Positions 1-8,110 of a stretch of 32,754 nt of DNA are shown here, piece by piece (within the stretch, counting starts at the first letter, position 1; every line of letters begins with the position of its first letter). The stretch is from an uncultured Bacilli bacterium (GTDB lineage Bacteria; Bacillota_I; Bacilli_A; RF39; UBA660). The stretch spans positions 1 through 32,754 of the forward strand of contig CAJTXY010000008.1 of assembly GCA_910583685.1 (NCBI GenBank), given 5' to 3'. The notes under the pieces were generated by a model. The model was not told the DNA's origin. It saw only the letters and a program-made list of their open reading frames with translations, and searched no databases. The translations under genes and the position numbers were made by a program.

Positions 1-836
1 GGATCTATGGAAATGATGTAGAATGGGATGGAAGTAAATACATATTAAAAGATACAATGACGTCTAATACAGCAAACTGGTTGACAGATTACAAGAGGGT
101 TGCCTCAAAATATCATTATAGCTGTTTTAGTACAGAAAGTAGTTGTACAGAAGTAGGGTATTTCCATTTCAATGATGGAGGAAAGATCTATTATTTTAAA
201 TTAAAAGATGGAACAAAATTAGAAGATATGAAAAAAGAAATGTTTGCAAATACCAATGACTCTACAATGAAACAGACAATAGATAACTGGTATGCTAGTA
301 ATATGGTAGACTATACGGCAAAACTGGAAGACACAATTTGGTGTAATGACAGAGGGATTGACCGAGGAGCATTAAAAAGTAAAGATGAAGATTCATCTAC
401 AACACTAGGTGAGAATGTCACTACCCATATCTTCTTTAAGTCAGATGGAAGAAATGTAATAGCACATAATCCGAGTGTAGAATGTACAAATAAAAATGAC
501 AGATTTACGGTAAGTGATAAAATAGGAAATGGAAAGCTAACTTATCCAGTAGCATTACTAACAGCAGATGAGTTAACACTAGCAGGACATGGGAACCCAG
601 GTTATAGTAACGTAAGCTATCTATATACAAATAGTAATTGGTGGACTATATCACCTTGGCATTGTAGCAGTATGCCATATCATATTAGACTAGATGAAAA
701 TGGAGAGCTACTATGGTGGCCTCCTAATCAACCCCTTGGCATACGTCCAGCAATATCACTTGCATCCACTGTGACAGTAGCAAGTGGAGACGGTTCTGCA
801 CAAAATCCTTATATAGTTGATGAAACAGAAAATTAA
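1..836 (+). CDS. Surface-type protein with lectin-like C-terminal module (5' partial)
   Basis: The reading frame is open from the first complete codon at position 3 to TAA at 834-836, so this is the 3' part of a longer gene; the ATG at 57 is internal. About 277 residues are visible. They are rich in Tyr, Trp, Ser, Thr, Asn and paired Cys, and the end carries a WWTISP motif, then GIRPAISL, then a GDGSAQNPYIV tail. The same signature order (W-x-x-SP, G-x-RP-x-x-x-L, GxGSxxxPY) closes both modules of the protein at 23158-25062, so the two genes are paralogous. The fold is probably of the C-type-lectin/formylglycine-generating-enzyme kind, as in the large paralogous families (DUF6273-like) of gut Firmicutes; this is recollection, not a search. 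Likely secreted or surface-exposed ligand binding. No nucleotide-level function can be assigned. A terminator follows directly. Confidence 0.75.
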   Translation, partial: IYGNDVEWDGSKYILKDTMTSNTANWLTDYKRVASKYHYSCFSTESSCTEVGYFHFNDGGKIYYFKLKDGTKLEDMKKEMFANTNDSTMKQTIDNWYASNMVDYTAKLEDTIWCNDRGIDRGALKSKDEDSSTTLGENVTTHIFFKSDGRNVIAHNPSVECTNKNDRFTVSDKIGNGKLTYPVALLTADELTLAGHGNPGYSNVSYLYTNSNWWTISPWHCSSMPYHIRLDENGELLWWPPNQPLGIRPAISLASTVTVASGDGSAQNPYIVDETEN

Positions 837-842
837 AAGTAG

Positions 843-873
843 AAGTATTGGTGTAAAAGTCAATACTTTTTTT
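843..873 (+). terminator. Rho-independent terminator
   Basis: An 8-bp stem AAGTATTG/CAATACTT (843-850 and 861-868) with a 10-nt loop is followed by a T run to 873. It lies just after the stop of the lectin-like gene and separates it from tex. Confidence 0.8.
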
Positions 874-913
874 ATACTTTCTTATTTGGTAAAATAAATT
901 TGGAGGAAGTACT

Positions 914-3058
914 ATGAATGAGATAATTATAAAAGAAATGGCAGCAGACCTAAAAATTAGTGAAAAACAAGTTGCGACAGTTTTACAAATGTTAGGTGAA
1001 GGAAATACAGTTCCCTTCATTGCCCGATATAGAAAAGAGGCAACCGGAGCCTTAGATGAAGAAATGATCCGCAAAATTAATGATGTTTATGAATACCAGG
1101 TGAATTTATTAAAACGAAAAGAAGATGTGATTCGGTTAATTGATGAGAAAGGAATGCTTACTGAAGACTTAAAGAATGATATCTTGAAATGCCAGAAGTT
1201 AGTAGAAGTAGAAGATTTGTATCGTCCTTATAAAGAAAAGAAAAAAACAAAGGCAACAGAGGCGATGGCCTTAGGACTAGAACCACTTGCTAAGAAGATT
1301 ATGGCTTTTCCTATGAATGGTGATATAGCATCTCTAGCATCCCCCTATGTTAAAGATAAAGTAACGAGTGTTGATGATGCTTTAAAATATGCATCCTATA
1401 TTATTAGTGAATGGATTAGTGATAATGCTTTCTATCGTAAGTTTATTCGCTGTTTTATTTATAAAAATGGTGTGATTATTACTAAGAAAAAGAAGAAGGC
1501 AGAAGATGAACATAGTATTTATGAGATGTACTATGAGTATAGTGAAGCGGTAAAATATATGAAACCTCATCGGATTATGGCAATCAATCGTGCAGAAAAA
1601 GAAGGAGTAATTTCCGTATCAATTGACTACAATGTAGAAGAGATTAAAACATTTTTAGAAAAGAAAATAATTAAAAATGAAAAATCATTTGTGGTTGATA
1701 TTATAAAGGAAAGTATTGCGGACTCTTTAAAACGTTTGATCTTGCCTAGTGTAGAGCGAGAAGTTAGAAGCGAATTAAAAGAAAAGGCAGAAGAAGTATC
1801 AATTGATAATTTTTCTAACAATGTAGAACATTTGCTACTTACACCACCTATGAAAGAAAAAACAGTACTTGGCTATGATCCTGCTTTTCGTACTGGTTGT
1901 AAATTAGCTGTTTTAGATAAAACTGGAAAACCTCTAGAAATTGCTGTTATTTACCCAACGGAACCTCACAATAAGATTGAAGAGTCTAAGAAAAAAGTAC
2001 TAGAGTTAATTGATAAATATGAAGTAGATATTATTGCGATTGGAAACGGAACAGCATCTCGTGAAAGCGAAGCTTTTATTGCAAGTACCATTAAAGAATC
2101 AACTCGCCCTGTTGAGTATGTCATTGTAAGTGAAGCAGGAGCATCTGTATACTCGGCATCAAAACTTGCAATTGAAGAGTTTCCTGATTTAACAGTTGAA
2201 AAGCGTAGTGCCATTAGTATTGGTAGAAGACTTCAAGATAGTCTTTCTGAACTTGTAAAAATCGATCCCAAAAGTATTGGGGTTGGCCTTTACCAACATG
2301 ATGTTGCCCCAAAAAAATTAGATGAATCTTTAAACTTTGTCGTAACAAAAGCCGTAAACTCAGTAGGAGTAAATATTAATACAGCCTCTCGATCTTTACT
2401 TACCTATGTATCAGGATTAACCAAAAGAGCGATCGATGAAATTTTGGCAACCCGCGATAAACTTGGAAAATTTAAGAGTCGAGAAGAGGTTCAAAAATTA
2501 AAAGGAATGACGCCTAAAGTCTATGAACAAGCGATTGGATTTATTAGAATTATAGATGGAGAAAATCCGCTAGATAGAACAGCAATCCATCCAGAAAGCT
2601 ATGATGCTACGAAAAGACTTTTAGAAAAATTAGGATTTGGACTAGAAGATATTGGAACAAAAAAATTAAAGGAATCACTAGATGTCAATATAGAAGAGTT
2701 AAGCCAAGAGTTAGAAATTGATGAATATACGTTAACAGATATTATCGAGGCTTTAATCTCACCTGAGAGGGATCCACGCGAAGCTATGCCAAAACCATTA
2801 TTACGTAGTGATATTTTACATATTGAAGATTTACACATTGGAGAAAAATTACAAGGAACGGTCCGAAATGTAGTAGACTTTGGACTATTTATTGATATTG
2901 GACTTCACGATGATGGTCTTGCACATATTTCAAAATTAAGTAAAGAATTTATCAAACATCCATCTGATTTATTTAGTGTAGGAGACATTGTAGAATGCTA
3001 TGTTGATGATGTGTCTATAGAAAAAGGTAAAGTAAGTCTAAGTTTGCTTCCAAGATAG
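914..3058 (+). CDS. tex: Tex family S1 RNA-binding protein (transcription accessory protein)
   Basis: A 714-residue protein of normal Tex length. The N-terminal helical region carries the hallmark VPFIARYRKEATGALDE (about residues 33-50). A YqgF/RNase H-like domain begins at GYDPAFRTG (residue 320) and includes IGNGTASRE and SEAGASVYSAS. Helix-hairpin-helix DNA/RNA-binding segments follow (VNINTASRSLL, KGMTPKVYEQAIGFIRI). The C-terminal S1 domain starts at about residue 643 (GTVRNVVDFGLFIDIG). Tex is a cytoplasmic nucleic-acid-binding factor linked to transcription and RNA metabolism; in Gram-positives its precise role is poorly defined. The start is set by GGAGG seven bases before the ATG. 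It appears to be transcribed alone: a terminator precedes it and another follows. A possible promoter is TTGGTG at 849-854 with TATACT at 873-878, overlapping the upstream terminator. Confidence 0.95.
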   Translation: MNEIIIKEMAADLKISEKQVATVLQMLGEGNTVPFIARYRKEATGALDEEMIRKINDVYEYQVNLLKRKEDVIRLIDEKGMLTEDLKNDILKCQKLVEVEDLYRPYKEKKKTKATEAMALGLEPLAKKIMAFPMNGDIASLASPYVKDKVTSVDDALKYASYIISEWISDNAFYRKFIRCFIYKNGVIITKKKKKAEDEHSIYEMYYEYSEAVKYMKPHRIMAINRAEKEGVISVSIDYNVEEIKTFLEKKIIKNEKSFVVDIIKESIADSLKRLILPSVEREVRSELKEKAEEVSIDNFSNNVEHLLLTPPMKEKTVLGYDPAFRTGCKLAVLDKTGKPLEIAVIYPTEPHNKIEESKKKVLELIDKYEVDIIAIGNGTASRESEAFIASTIKESTRPVEYVIVSEAGASVYSASKLAIEEFPDLTVEKRSAISIGRRLQDSLSELVKIDPKSIGVGLYQHDVAPKKLDESLNFVVTKAVNSVGVNINTASRSLLTYVSGLTKRAIDEILATRDKLGKFKSREEVQKLKGMTPKVYEQAIGFIRIIDGENPLDRTAIHPESYDATKRLLEKLGFGLEDIGTKKLKESLDVNIEELSQELEIDEYTLTDIIEALISPERDPREAMPKPLLRSDILHIEDLHIGEKLQGTVRNVVDFGLFIDIGLHDDGLAHISKLSKEFIKHPSDLFSVGDIVECYVDDVSIEKGKVSLSLLPR

Positions 3059-3085
3059 AAGTTTAGTATTTAAATATCAAATTTT

Positions 3086-3133
3086 AGAGGAATTTAATCG
3101 TTTTATAAGAAGAACTATTGAATTCCTCTTTTT
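3086..3133. terminator. Terminator between convergent tex and crp/fnr-type gene
   Basis: A 13-bp stem (3086-3098 with 3117-3129, core AGAGGAATT/AATTCCTCT, one G-U pair) is followed by TTTT on the plus strand. It lies between tex and the convergent regulator gene. The plus-strand direction has the better T tract; on the minus strand the T run is weak. Confidence 0.7.
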
Positions 3134-3136
3134 GCT

Positions 3137-3763
3137 TTAATCTAAAATTTTAATTTCCTTGTTTTCCTTTTTTATTTGCCCTTCCTTTTCTAATTTTTTT
3201 AGTTCCCGCATAAAGTTACTTCTATCAACTGCAATATATTCTGCGATAGCAGTGTAAGAGGTCGTCACATAAAACACATTGTCCTCATTCATTCTTTGCC
3301 TTAAAAAAAACATAATTTTATCGCGAACACATCGCTTAGATAATAATTCGATTTTTTCATTTTGCTGTTTATAATCTCTAATTAATAATTCAAATAAAGT
3401 AAAAATCATACTATTGTGATAACTGCAGCCACGATTGCAGTTTTTGATAGTATCATAATAGTCAATAAATATAACCCTTGTCTCTTCACTGCTCATAATA
3501 TAAATATCATCTTCAAAACTATCAAAAAAAAGATTGGAAAAAATATCGTATTTCTTTAACTCCTTGATAATAACGGTATTGCCATCCATATCAGTTTTAA
3601 TAACCTTAGCATTTCCATACTCAATAAAACCAATCAGTTTTTTTGCAGGGGATAAATTTAAGATAACTTCCTTTGCTCTATAAACTTTACAAATAGTATT
3701 GACACAGGTTGACAGATAGCTTTTGAAGGAAGCAATCTCGATATTTCCAGTTGTTTGCATCAT
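3137..3763 (-). CDS. Crp/Fnr-family transcriptional regulator
   Basis: 208 residues with the two-domain Crp/Fnr layout: an N-terminal beta-rich effector domain (about 25-105, with GFIEYGNAKVIKTD and an ELKKYDIF turn), a dimerisation helix (about 118-145) and a C-terminal winged helix (SYTAIAEYIAVDRSNFMRELKKL, about 169-191). The canonical cAMP-binding phosphate cassette is not evident. Five cysteines (C20, C25, C109, C113, C145) include two close pairs in the effector domain, which would suit an Fe-S or thiol redox sensor; that is inference. The gene is divergent from nrdD1 with 112 bp between the start codons, and its own -35 box lies inside a 16-bp palindrome, so it probably represses itself and controls the nrdD1 operon. 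Start: AAGGAGG lies eight bases before the ATG. The ligand and the exact subfamily are unknown. Confidence 0.85.
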   Translation of the reverse strand: MMQTTGNIEIASFKSYLSTCVNTICKVYRAKEVILNLSPAKKLIGFIEYGNAKVIKTDMDGNTVIIKELKKYDIFSNLFFDSFEDDIYIMSSEETRVIFIDYYDTIKNCNRGCSYHNSMIFTLFELLIRDYKQQNEKIELLSKRCVRDKIMFFLRQRMNEDNVFYVTTSYTAIAEYIAVDRSNFMRELKKLEKEGQIKKENKEIKILD

Positions 3764-3786
3764 AAAAAGACCCTCCTTATAAAAGT

Positions 3787-3815
3787 ACTATAACAAATTT
3801 TCTGTTTTGTTGCAA
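3787..3815 (-). promoter_or_regulatory. Promoter of the Crp/Fnr-family gene
   Basis: On the minus strand, -35 TTGCAA (3810-3815) and -10 TATAGT (3787-3792) are separated by 17 bp. It lies upstream of an AAGGAGG and the regulator's ATG. The -35 lies within the palindrome at 3808-3823. Confidence 0.65.
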
Positions 3816-3823
3816 ATGCAACA
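3808..3823. promoter_or_regulatory. Perfect 16-bp palindrome, probable Crp/Fnr-type operator
   Basis: Arms TGTTGCA and TGCAACA flank a central AA: perfect dyad symmetry of the size bound by Crp/Fnr dimers. It sits between the divergent regulator and nrdD1, covers the regulator's -35, and lies 52 bp upstream of the nrdD1 ATG. Binding would block the regulator's own promoter and could activate or repress nrdD1. Assignment to this regulator is inferred from position. Confidence 0.65.
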
Positions 3824-3875
3824 GCGTAAAGAAGATAAAATCAGTTACAATGAAAACATAAGGAAGGTAGATGGA

Positions 3876-6020
3876 ATGAATGCAGTACAAACAAAAGAAA
3901 TAATGATTGTAAAACGAAATGGCAACTTAGAAAAGTTTGACCCAGATCGTATAAAAAAAGCAGTAAATGCTAGTGCAGAAAGGGTAATGGTAGAACTAAC
4001 CGAACAAGCACTAAAAGAAGTTGTAGAAATTGTAAGACGTCAACTGAAAACACAAACTACAAATCCGACAGTGGAACAAGTACACAGTTGTTGTGAGATG
4101 GCATTAGAACAAGTAAATCCTCTAGTTGCTAAAAGCTATAGAGAGTATAGAGACTATAAAAAAGATATTATTCATATGTTAGACGAAGTCTATAAGAAGA
4201 CACAAGTAATTACCTATATTGGAGATAAGGATTGTGCGAATATGGACAGTGCTTTAGTTACGACACAGAGGTGCCTTATTTATAACAGCCTAAATAAAGA
4301 ACTTTATAAAAAATTCTTTTTAACAGCATCTGAGATTGAGGCCTGTAAAGATGGTTATATTTATATTCACGATATGAGTGCACGACGTGATACAATGAAC
4401 TGTTGTTTATTTGATATGGCCAAAGTATTAAAAGATGGCTTTGAAATGAGCAATATCTGGTATACAGAACCAAAAAGCTTACAAGCAGCATTCTGTGTAA
4501 TGGGAGACGTTATTATCAATACTACAGCAATGCAGTATGGTGGGTTTACAGTTCCAGAAGTAGATAGTGTATTAAAAGTATATGCTAAAAAAAGTTATGA
4601 GAAATATAAAGCGGAGTATTTAGAAATTAAAGGAAAGAAGTACCAAGAAGAAGCAGAGGAGTATGCTCTAAAAAAAGTCCAAAGAGATTGTGTTCAAGGT
4701 TATCAAGGAATTGAGTATAAACTAAATACAGTAAGCTCTTCCCGTGGGGATTACCCATTTGTAACCTTTACATTTGGAATTGACGAAGATCCTTTCGCTA
4801 GAATGATAACAAAGACGATGTTAAATGTACATAAAGAAGGACAAGGAAAAGAAGGATTTAAAAAACCGACCCTATTTCCTAAACTAGTATTTTTGTATGA
4901 TAAAAATTTACACGGAGAAAAGGGAGTACTTCGAGATAGTTTTCTTACTGCAGTCTCTTGTAGCGAGAAGACGATGTATCCAGATTATCTGTCTTTAACT
5001 GGAGAAGGGTATGTACCCGAGATGTATAAGAAATATGGAAGAATTGTAAGTCCAATGGGATGTCGTGCCTTTTTATCCCCTTGGTATGAAAAAGGTGGAA
5101 TGACACCGCTTGATAAGAACGATAAGCCTGTATTTATTGGAAGATTCAATATTGGAGCAATTTCTCTACACTTACCAATGATTTTGGCACGTGCTCGGGA
5201 AGAACAAAAAGACTTTTACGATATTCTAGATTACTACCTAGAAATGATTCGTAAAATTCACATCAGAACTTATCGTTATTTAGCTAAGAGGAAAGCTTCT
5301 ACGAATCCTTTAGCTTATTGCCAAGGAGGATTTTATGGAGGGAATCTTCATCCAGAAGAATCTATTGAACCAATTCTAAAATCTTCCACCGCTTCCTTTG
5401 GGATTACTGCACTAAATGAACTACAAGTTTTGTATAATGGTAAAAGTATTACAGAAGATGGAAAATTTGCTCAAGAGGTGTTGGAGTATATCAATAAGAA
5501 AACGCAAGAGTTCAAGGAAGAAGACAAAATCCTTTATGCCATTTATGGAACTCCTGCTGAAAGTCTTTGCGGTCTCCAAGTGAAACAATTCCGGAAAAAA
5601 TATGGAATTATAGAAGGCGTTAGCTCCCGTGAATATGTCTCAAACAGCTTTCACTGTGGTGTTTGGGAAGAAATTACTGGCATTGAAAAACAGGATTTGG
5701 AAGAGCGATTCTGGGAACTCTTCAAAGGTGGTAGAATTCAGTATGTTCGCTATAATCTAAGTTACAACCGGAAAGCAATGCTAACCTATATTGAGCGGGC
5801 AATGGAAAAAGGCTTCTATGAAGGGGTTAATCTTTCGCTATCTTATTGTAATCATTGTGGTCACGAAGAACTTGATATGGATGCCTGTCCAAAGTGTGGT
5901 AGTACAGACCTTACAAAAATCGATAGAATGAACGGTTATCTTTCTTACTCTAGAGTACACGGAGATACAATGCTTAATAATGCCAAGATGGCAGAAATTT
6001 CAGAAAGGAAGTCTATGTAA
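3876..6020 (+). CDS. nrdD: Anaerobic (class III) ribonucleoside-triphosphate reductase, complete form
   Basis: Reduces ribonucleotides to deoxyribonucleotides using a glycyl radical. The start is ATG 3876, preceded by AAGGAAGG; the longer open frame from TTG 3807 would begin inside the operator. The 714 residues match the family length. An N-terminal ATP-cone (about residues 8-95, IVKRNGNLEKFDPDRI) suggests allosteric ATP/dATP control. The catalytic barrel includes TMNCCLFDMAKVLKDGF and SRGDYPFVTFTFGID. Near the C-terminus a zinc site is formed by C658, C661, C671 and C674, and the glycyl-radical loop RMNGYL places the radical on G687. Unlike the second copy at 8372, this chain is intact. First gene of an operon: nrdG1 starts on the stop codon (TAATG), then dut, an unknown gene and tdk. 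Probably controlled by the divergent Crp/Fnr-type regulator. Confidence 0.96.
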   Translation: MNAVQTKEIMIVKRNGNLEKFDPDRIKKAVNASAERVMVELTEQALKEVVEIVRRQLKTQTTNPTVEQVHSCCEMALEQVNPLVAKSYREYRDYKKDIIHMLDEVYKKTQVITYIGDKDCANMDSALVTTQRCLIYNSLNKELYKKFFLTASEIEACKDGYIYIHDMSARRDTMNCCLFDMAKVLKDGFEMSNIWYTEPKSLQAAFCVMGDVIINTTAMQYGGFTVPEVDSVLKVYAKKSYEKYKAEYLEIKGKKYQEEAEEYALKKVQRDCVQGYQGIEYKLNTVSSSRGDYPFVTFTFGIDEDPFARMITKTMLNVHKEGQGKEGFKKPTLFPKLVFLYDKNLHGEKGVLRDSFLTAVSCSEKTMYPDYLSLTGEGYVPEMYKKYGRIVSPMGCRAFLSPWYEKGGMTPLDKNDKPVFIGRFNIGAISLHLPMILARAREEQKDFYDILDYYLEMIRKIHIRTYRYLAKRKASTNPLAYCQGGFYGGNLHPEESIEPILKSSTASFGITALNELQVLYNGKSITEDGKFAQEVLEYINKKTQEFKEEDKILYAIYGTPAESLCGLQVKQFRKKYGIIEGVSSREYVSNSFHCGVWEEITGIEKQDLEERFWELFKGGRIQYVRYNLSYNRKAMLTYIERAMEKGFYEGVNLSLSYCNHCGHEELDMDACPKCGSTDLTKIDRMNGYLSYSRVHGDTMLNNAKMAEISERKSM

Positions 6021-6565
6021 TGCGTTATCATAATATTACAAAAGCAGATATGCTAAATGGAGAAGGCCTGCGTGTTGTGCTTTGGGTAAGTGGCTGTTCC
6101 CATCACTGTCACGCTTGTCAAAATGCAATTACCTGGAATCCAAATGATGGACTAATTTTTGATGAGAATGCCAAACAGGAAATACGAAAAGAATTGGAAA
6201 AAGATTGGTGTAGTGGCATCACCTTATCAGGAGGAGATCCTCTTTTCATAGGAAACCGTTTTGATGTTGCTACTCTTGTAACGGAGATTAAAAATCTTTT
6301 TCCAGAAAAAACCATTTGGTGTTATACTGGATATGCTTGGGAAGAGTTGTTAGAACAACAAAAAAAAGACCCTAACCTAAGAAAAATCTTAGAAAACTTA
6401 GATGTATTGCTCGATGGGAAATTTATACTAAGAAAGGCACTTGAAAAACTACATTATGTAGGAAGTAGTAATCAATGTATTATTGATGTAAGAAAAAGTT
6501 TAGAAACAAACAAAAAGGTATTATATATAGATAATGAAAAAGTATTAGAAGGAGAAAATATATGA
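6020..6565 (+). CDS. nrdG: Anaerobic RNR activating protein (radical SAM)
   Basis: 181-residue radical SAM activase that generates the glycyl radical on NrdD. The [4Fe-4S] motif C-x3-C-x2-C is formed by C26, C30 and C33 (GCSHHCHACQN), and the SAM-binding segment is TLSGGDPL. The length is normal (class III activases are 150-200 residues). The ATG overlaps the last base of the nrdD1 stop codon, so translation is coupled and the pair is probably matched. It is clearly distinct in sequence from the second activase at 10895-11446 (for example GCSHHCHACQN against GCPHNCKGCHN), so each NrdD appears to have its own partner. Confidence 0.95.
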   Translation: MRYHNITKADMLNGEGLRVVLWVSGCSHHCHACQNAITWNPNDGLIFDENAKQEIRKELEKDWCSGITLSGGDPLFIGNRFDVATLVTEIKNLFPEKTIWCYTGYAWEELLEQQKKDPNLRKILENLDVLLDGKFILRKALEKLHYVGSSNQCIIDVRKSLETNKKVLYIDNEKVLEGENI

Positions 6566-7038
6566 AAAAACGTGGATTTGAAATTGCAAAAGGATATGAA
6601 GATAAAGGGATTCATTTACCTGTTAGAAAGACAAAAAATTCGGCAGGATATGATATTGAAGCAGCAGAGGATGTAACGATTCCCAAGTATTACCCAGGAA
6701 TAAAACCAACTTTAATTCCAACAGGATTAAAAGCATACTGTGCAGAAGATGAATGTTACTTCTTGTTAAATAGAAGTAGTGGTCCTAAAAAAGGATTTTT
6801 AATGGCAAATAGTATTGGATTAGTGGATGCCGACTATTATGGAAACCCTGATAATGATGGACACTTCTACTTTGCCTACTTTAACTGCTCTGATCACGAT
6901 ATCGAAGTGAAAAAAGGAGAGGCAATTGGTCAAGTAGTATTTCAAAAATACTTAATTGCAGATGGTGATGAGGCTGAAGGAGTGCGTACAGGTGGATTTG
7001 GGTCTACTGATAAAAAAGAAGGAGGAGATGCAGAATGA
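6562..7038 (+). CDS. dut: dUTP diphosphatase (dUTPase)
   Basis: Hydrolyses dUTP to dUMP and pyrophosphate, keeping uracil out of DNA and supplying the thymidylate precursor. All five trimeric dUTPase motifs are visible in 158 residues: I SAGYDIEA (about 27-34), II RSSGPKKG, III GLVDADYYGN, IV IGQVVFQKY, and V the C-terminal arm RTGGFGSTDK. The ATG overlaps the nrdG1 stop (ATGA). Its position after nrdD/nrdG and before tdk gives a compact deoxynucleotide-supply operon. Motif III carries a slightly longer loop (NPDNDGHF), seen in some Firmicutes and phage enzymes. Confidence 0.93.
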   Translation: MKKRGFEIAKGYEDKGIHLPVRKTKNSAGYDIEAAEDVTIPKYYPGIKPTLIPTGLKAYCAEDECYFLLNRSSGPKKGFLMANSIGLVDADYYGNPDNDGHFYFAYFNCSDHDIEVKKGEAIGQVVFQKYLIADGDEAEGVRTGGFGSTDKKEGGDAE

Positions 7039-7361
7039 AAAGAGCATTAGAAAACGGATTTACAGTATATGTGCATATGAAAGATAATAAATTAATAGGA
7101 ACTGCACTACGTCCATTTGGCAATAGACGTGGAATACAGCCAATTTATTTGGAAGAAGGAAACGTAGATGTGATAGATTGTTTTTCTTTTCCTGATTTAT
7201 TGAAAAACGGAAGAACATTGCAAATGTATCGAGGAAGTTATGAAGGAAAAATCAGTCCCTATTATATTGCACAAATTGGCACCATAGGTAGTGAAGGAGC
7301 ATATGGAGAAAACCCATGCTTCTATATTGAGGCAGAGGGAGCTGGAAGTGATAAATCTTGA
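7035..7361 (+). CDS. Unknown protein in the dNTP operon
   Basis: 108 residues, not recognised. It is soluble, has no signal peptide or membrane segment, and contains two cysteines and several aromatic and Gly residues (RPFGNRRGIQPIYLEEGNVDVIDCF; SYEGKISPYY). The ATG overlaps the dut stop (ATGA), so it is translationally coupled to the dUTPase and sits immediately before tdk; an accessory role in nucleotide metabolism is inferred only from position. Codon use resembles the neighbours, and the tight coupling makes it a real gene. Confidence 0.75.
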   Translation: MKRALENGFTVYVHMKDNKLIGTALRPFGNRRGIQPIYLEEGNVDVIDCFSFPDLLKNGRTLQMYRGSYEGKISPYYIAQIGTIGSEGAYGENPCFYIEAEGAGSDKS

Positions 7362-7449
7362 TGAACAATGCCAAAAACAAACAGAAGTGGAAAAGAAAGA
7401 GCTATTTAAAAAAGCATATAGAACTTATGGCCAGGTAACATATAAATAA
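7348..7449 (+). CDS. Possible tiny ORF between the unknown gene and tdk
   Basis: A GTG at 7348, preceded by GAGGGAG, opens a 33-residue frame ending at TAA 7447-7449. It is charged and helix-like (EVEKKELFKKAYRTYG), overlaps the 3' end of the gene before it by 14 bp and stops 14 bp before tdk. It fills a gap in an otherwise gap-free operon. It could be a genuine small protein, a remnant, or chance; no homologue is recognised. Confidence 0.3.
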   Translation: MINLDEQCQKQTEVEKKELFKKAYRTYGQVTYK

Positions 7450-7463
7450 AGGGGTGAGAATAG

Positions 7464-8054
7464 ATGGCAAAGCTGCATTTTAGATATGGTGCAATGAATG
7501 CTGGAAAAACAACGATTCTGTTGCAAACTGCATATAATTATGAAGAAAGAGGACAAAGGGCCCTTATTATAAAACCTTCAATAGATACAAAAGGAGAAAA
7601 CAAAATAGTATCTCGTATTGGGTTGGAGCATCAAGTCGATGTCTTAGTAAATGAACAAGATAGTATCTTTGAAAAAATAGAAGATTATATAGAAAAGACA
7701 AGTTGTATCTTAGTAGATGAGGCTCAATTTCTGAAAAGAAAACAAGTAGAGGAACTATTTTTCATTACGAAGACTTTAGATATTCCCGTAATTGCCTTTG
7801 GACTTAGAACAGATTTTAAAGCAGAGGGGTTTGAAGGAGCAGCTCGCCTCCTATGTCTTGCAGATGAAATAGAGGAAATGCCGACAATTTGTAGGTGTGG
7901 AAGAAAGGCAAGATTCAATGCTAGATTCATAGATGGCCTTTTTCAAACTGAGGGAGAAAGTATCGTAATTGATGATGGCAAAAAAGTAGAATATGAGGCC
8001 GTATGTGGTGTTTGTTATACGAAAAAAATGAAAGAAGTAAAAAATAAAAAATAG
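7464..8054 (+). CDS. tdk: Thymidine kinase
   Basis: Phosphorylates thymidine (and deoxyuridine) with ATP in the salvage route to dTTP. The 196 residues are the usual length for the type II (bacterial/TK1-like) enzyme. The P-loop GAMNAGKTT is at residues 9-17, the Walker B-like VDEAQF at about 85-90, and GLRTDF is the conserved segment near the nucleoside site. The structural zinc site is formed by CRCG and C-x2-C pairs (CICRCG region and CGVCYTKK). The C-terminal lasso region RFIDG is present. RBS GGGGTGAG lies before the ATG. It is the last gene of the nrdD1 operon and is followed by a strong terminator. Confidence 0.95.
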   Translation: MAKLHFRYGAMNAGKTTILLQTAYNYEERGQRALIIKPSIDTKGENKIVSRIGLEHQVDVLVNEQDSIFEKIEDYIEKTSCILVDEAQFLKRKQVEELFFITKTLDIPVIAFGLRTDFKAEGFEGAARLLCLADEIEEMPTICRCGRKARFNARFIDGLFQTEGESIVIDDGKKVEYEAVCGVCYTKKMKEVKNKK

Positions 8055-8063
8055 AAAAATAAT

Positions 8064-8094
8064 AAAATTGATTTTTACTAAAAATCAATTTTTT
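8064..8094 (+). terminator. Terminator of the nrdD1-tdk operon
   Basis: A 13-bp AT-rich stem (8064-8076 with 8080-8092, centre TTGA/TCAA) with a 3-nt loop ends in a T tract to 8094. It follows tdk by ten bases. Confidence 0.75.
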
Positions 8095-8110
8095 AATATT
8101 TTTAAAAGCG

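Noticed and set aside
1..836. Diversity-generating retroelement target
   Set aside because: The lectin-like ending is suggestive, but no reverse transcriptase, accessory gene or template repeat is visible in the window.
724..1074. Antisense and out-of-frame ORFs overlapping tex, smc, comEC and others (for example 724-1074 minus, 16767-17135 minus, 31557-31961 minus, 32311-32559 plus)
   Set aside because: They lie opposite or across well-supported genes, lack RBS and family motifs, and have compositions expected of shadow frames.
3807..3875. N-terminal extension of NrdD1 from TTG 3807
   Set aside because: The extension starts inside the palindromic operator and has no RBS; ATG 3876 has AAGGAAGG before it and begins directly at the ATP-cone.
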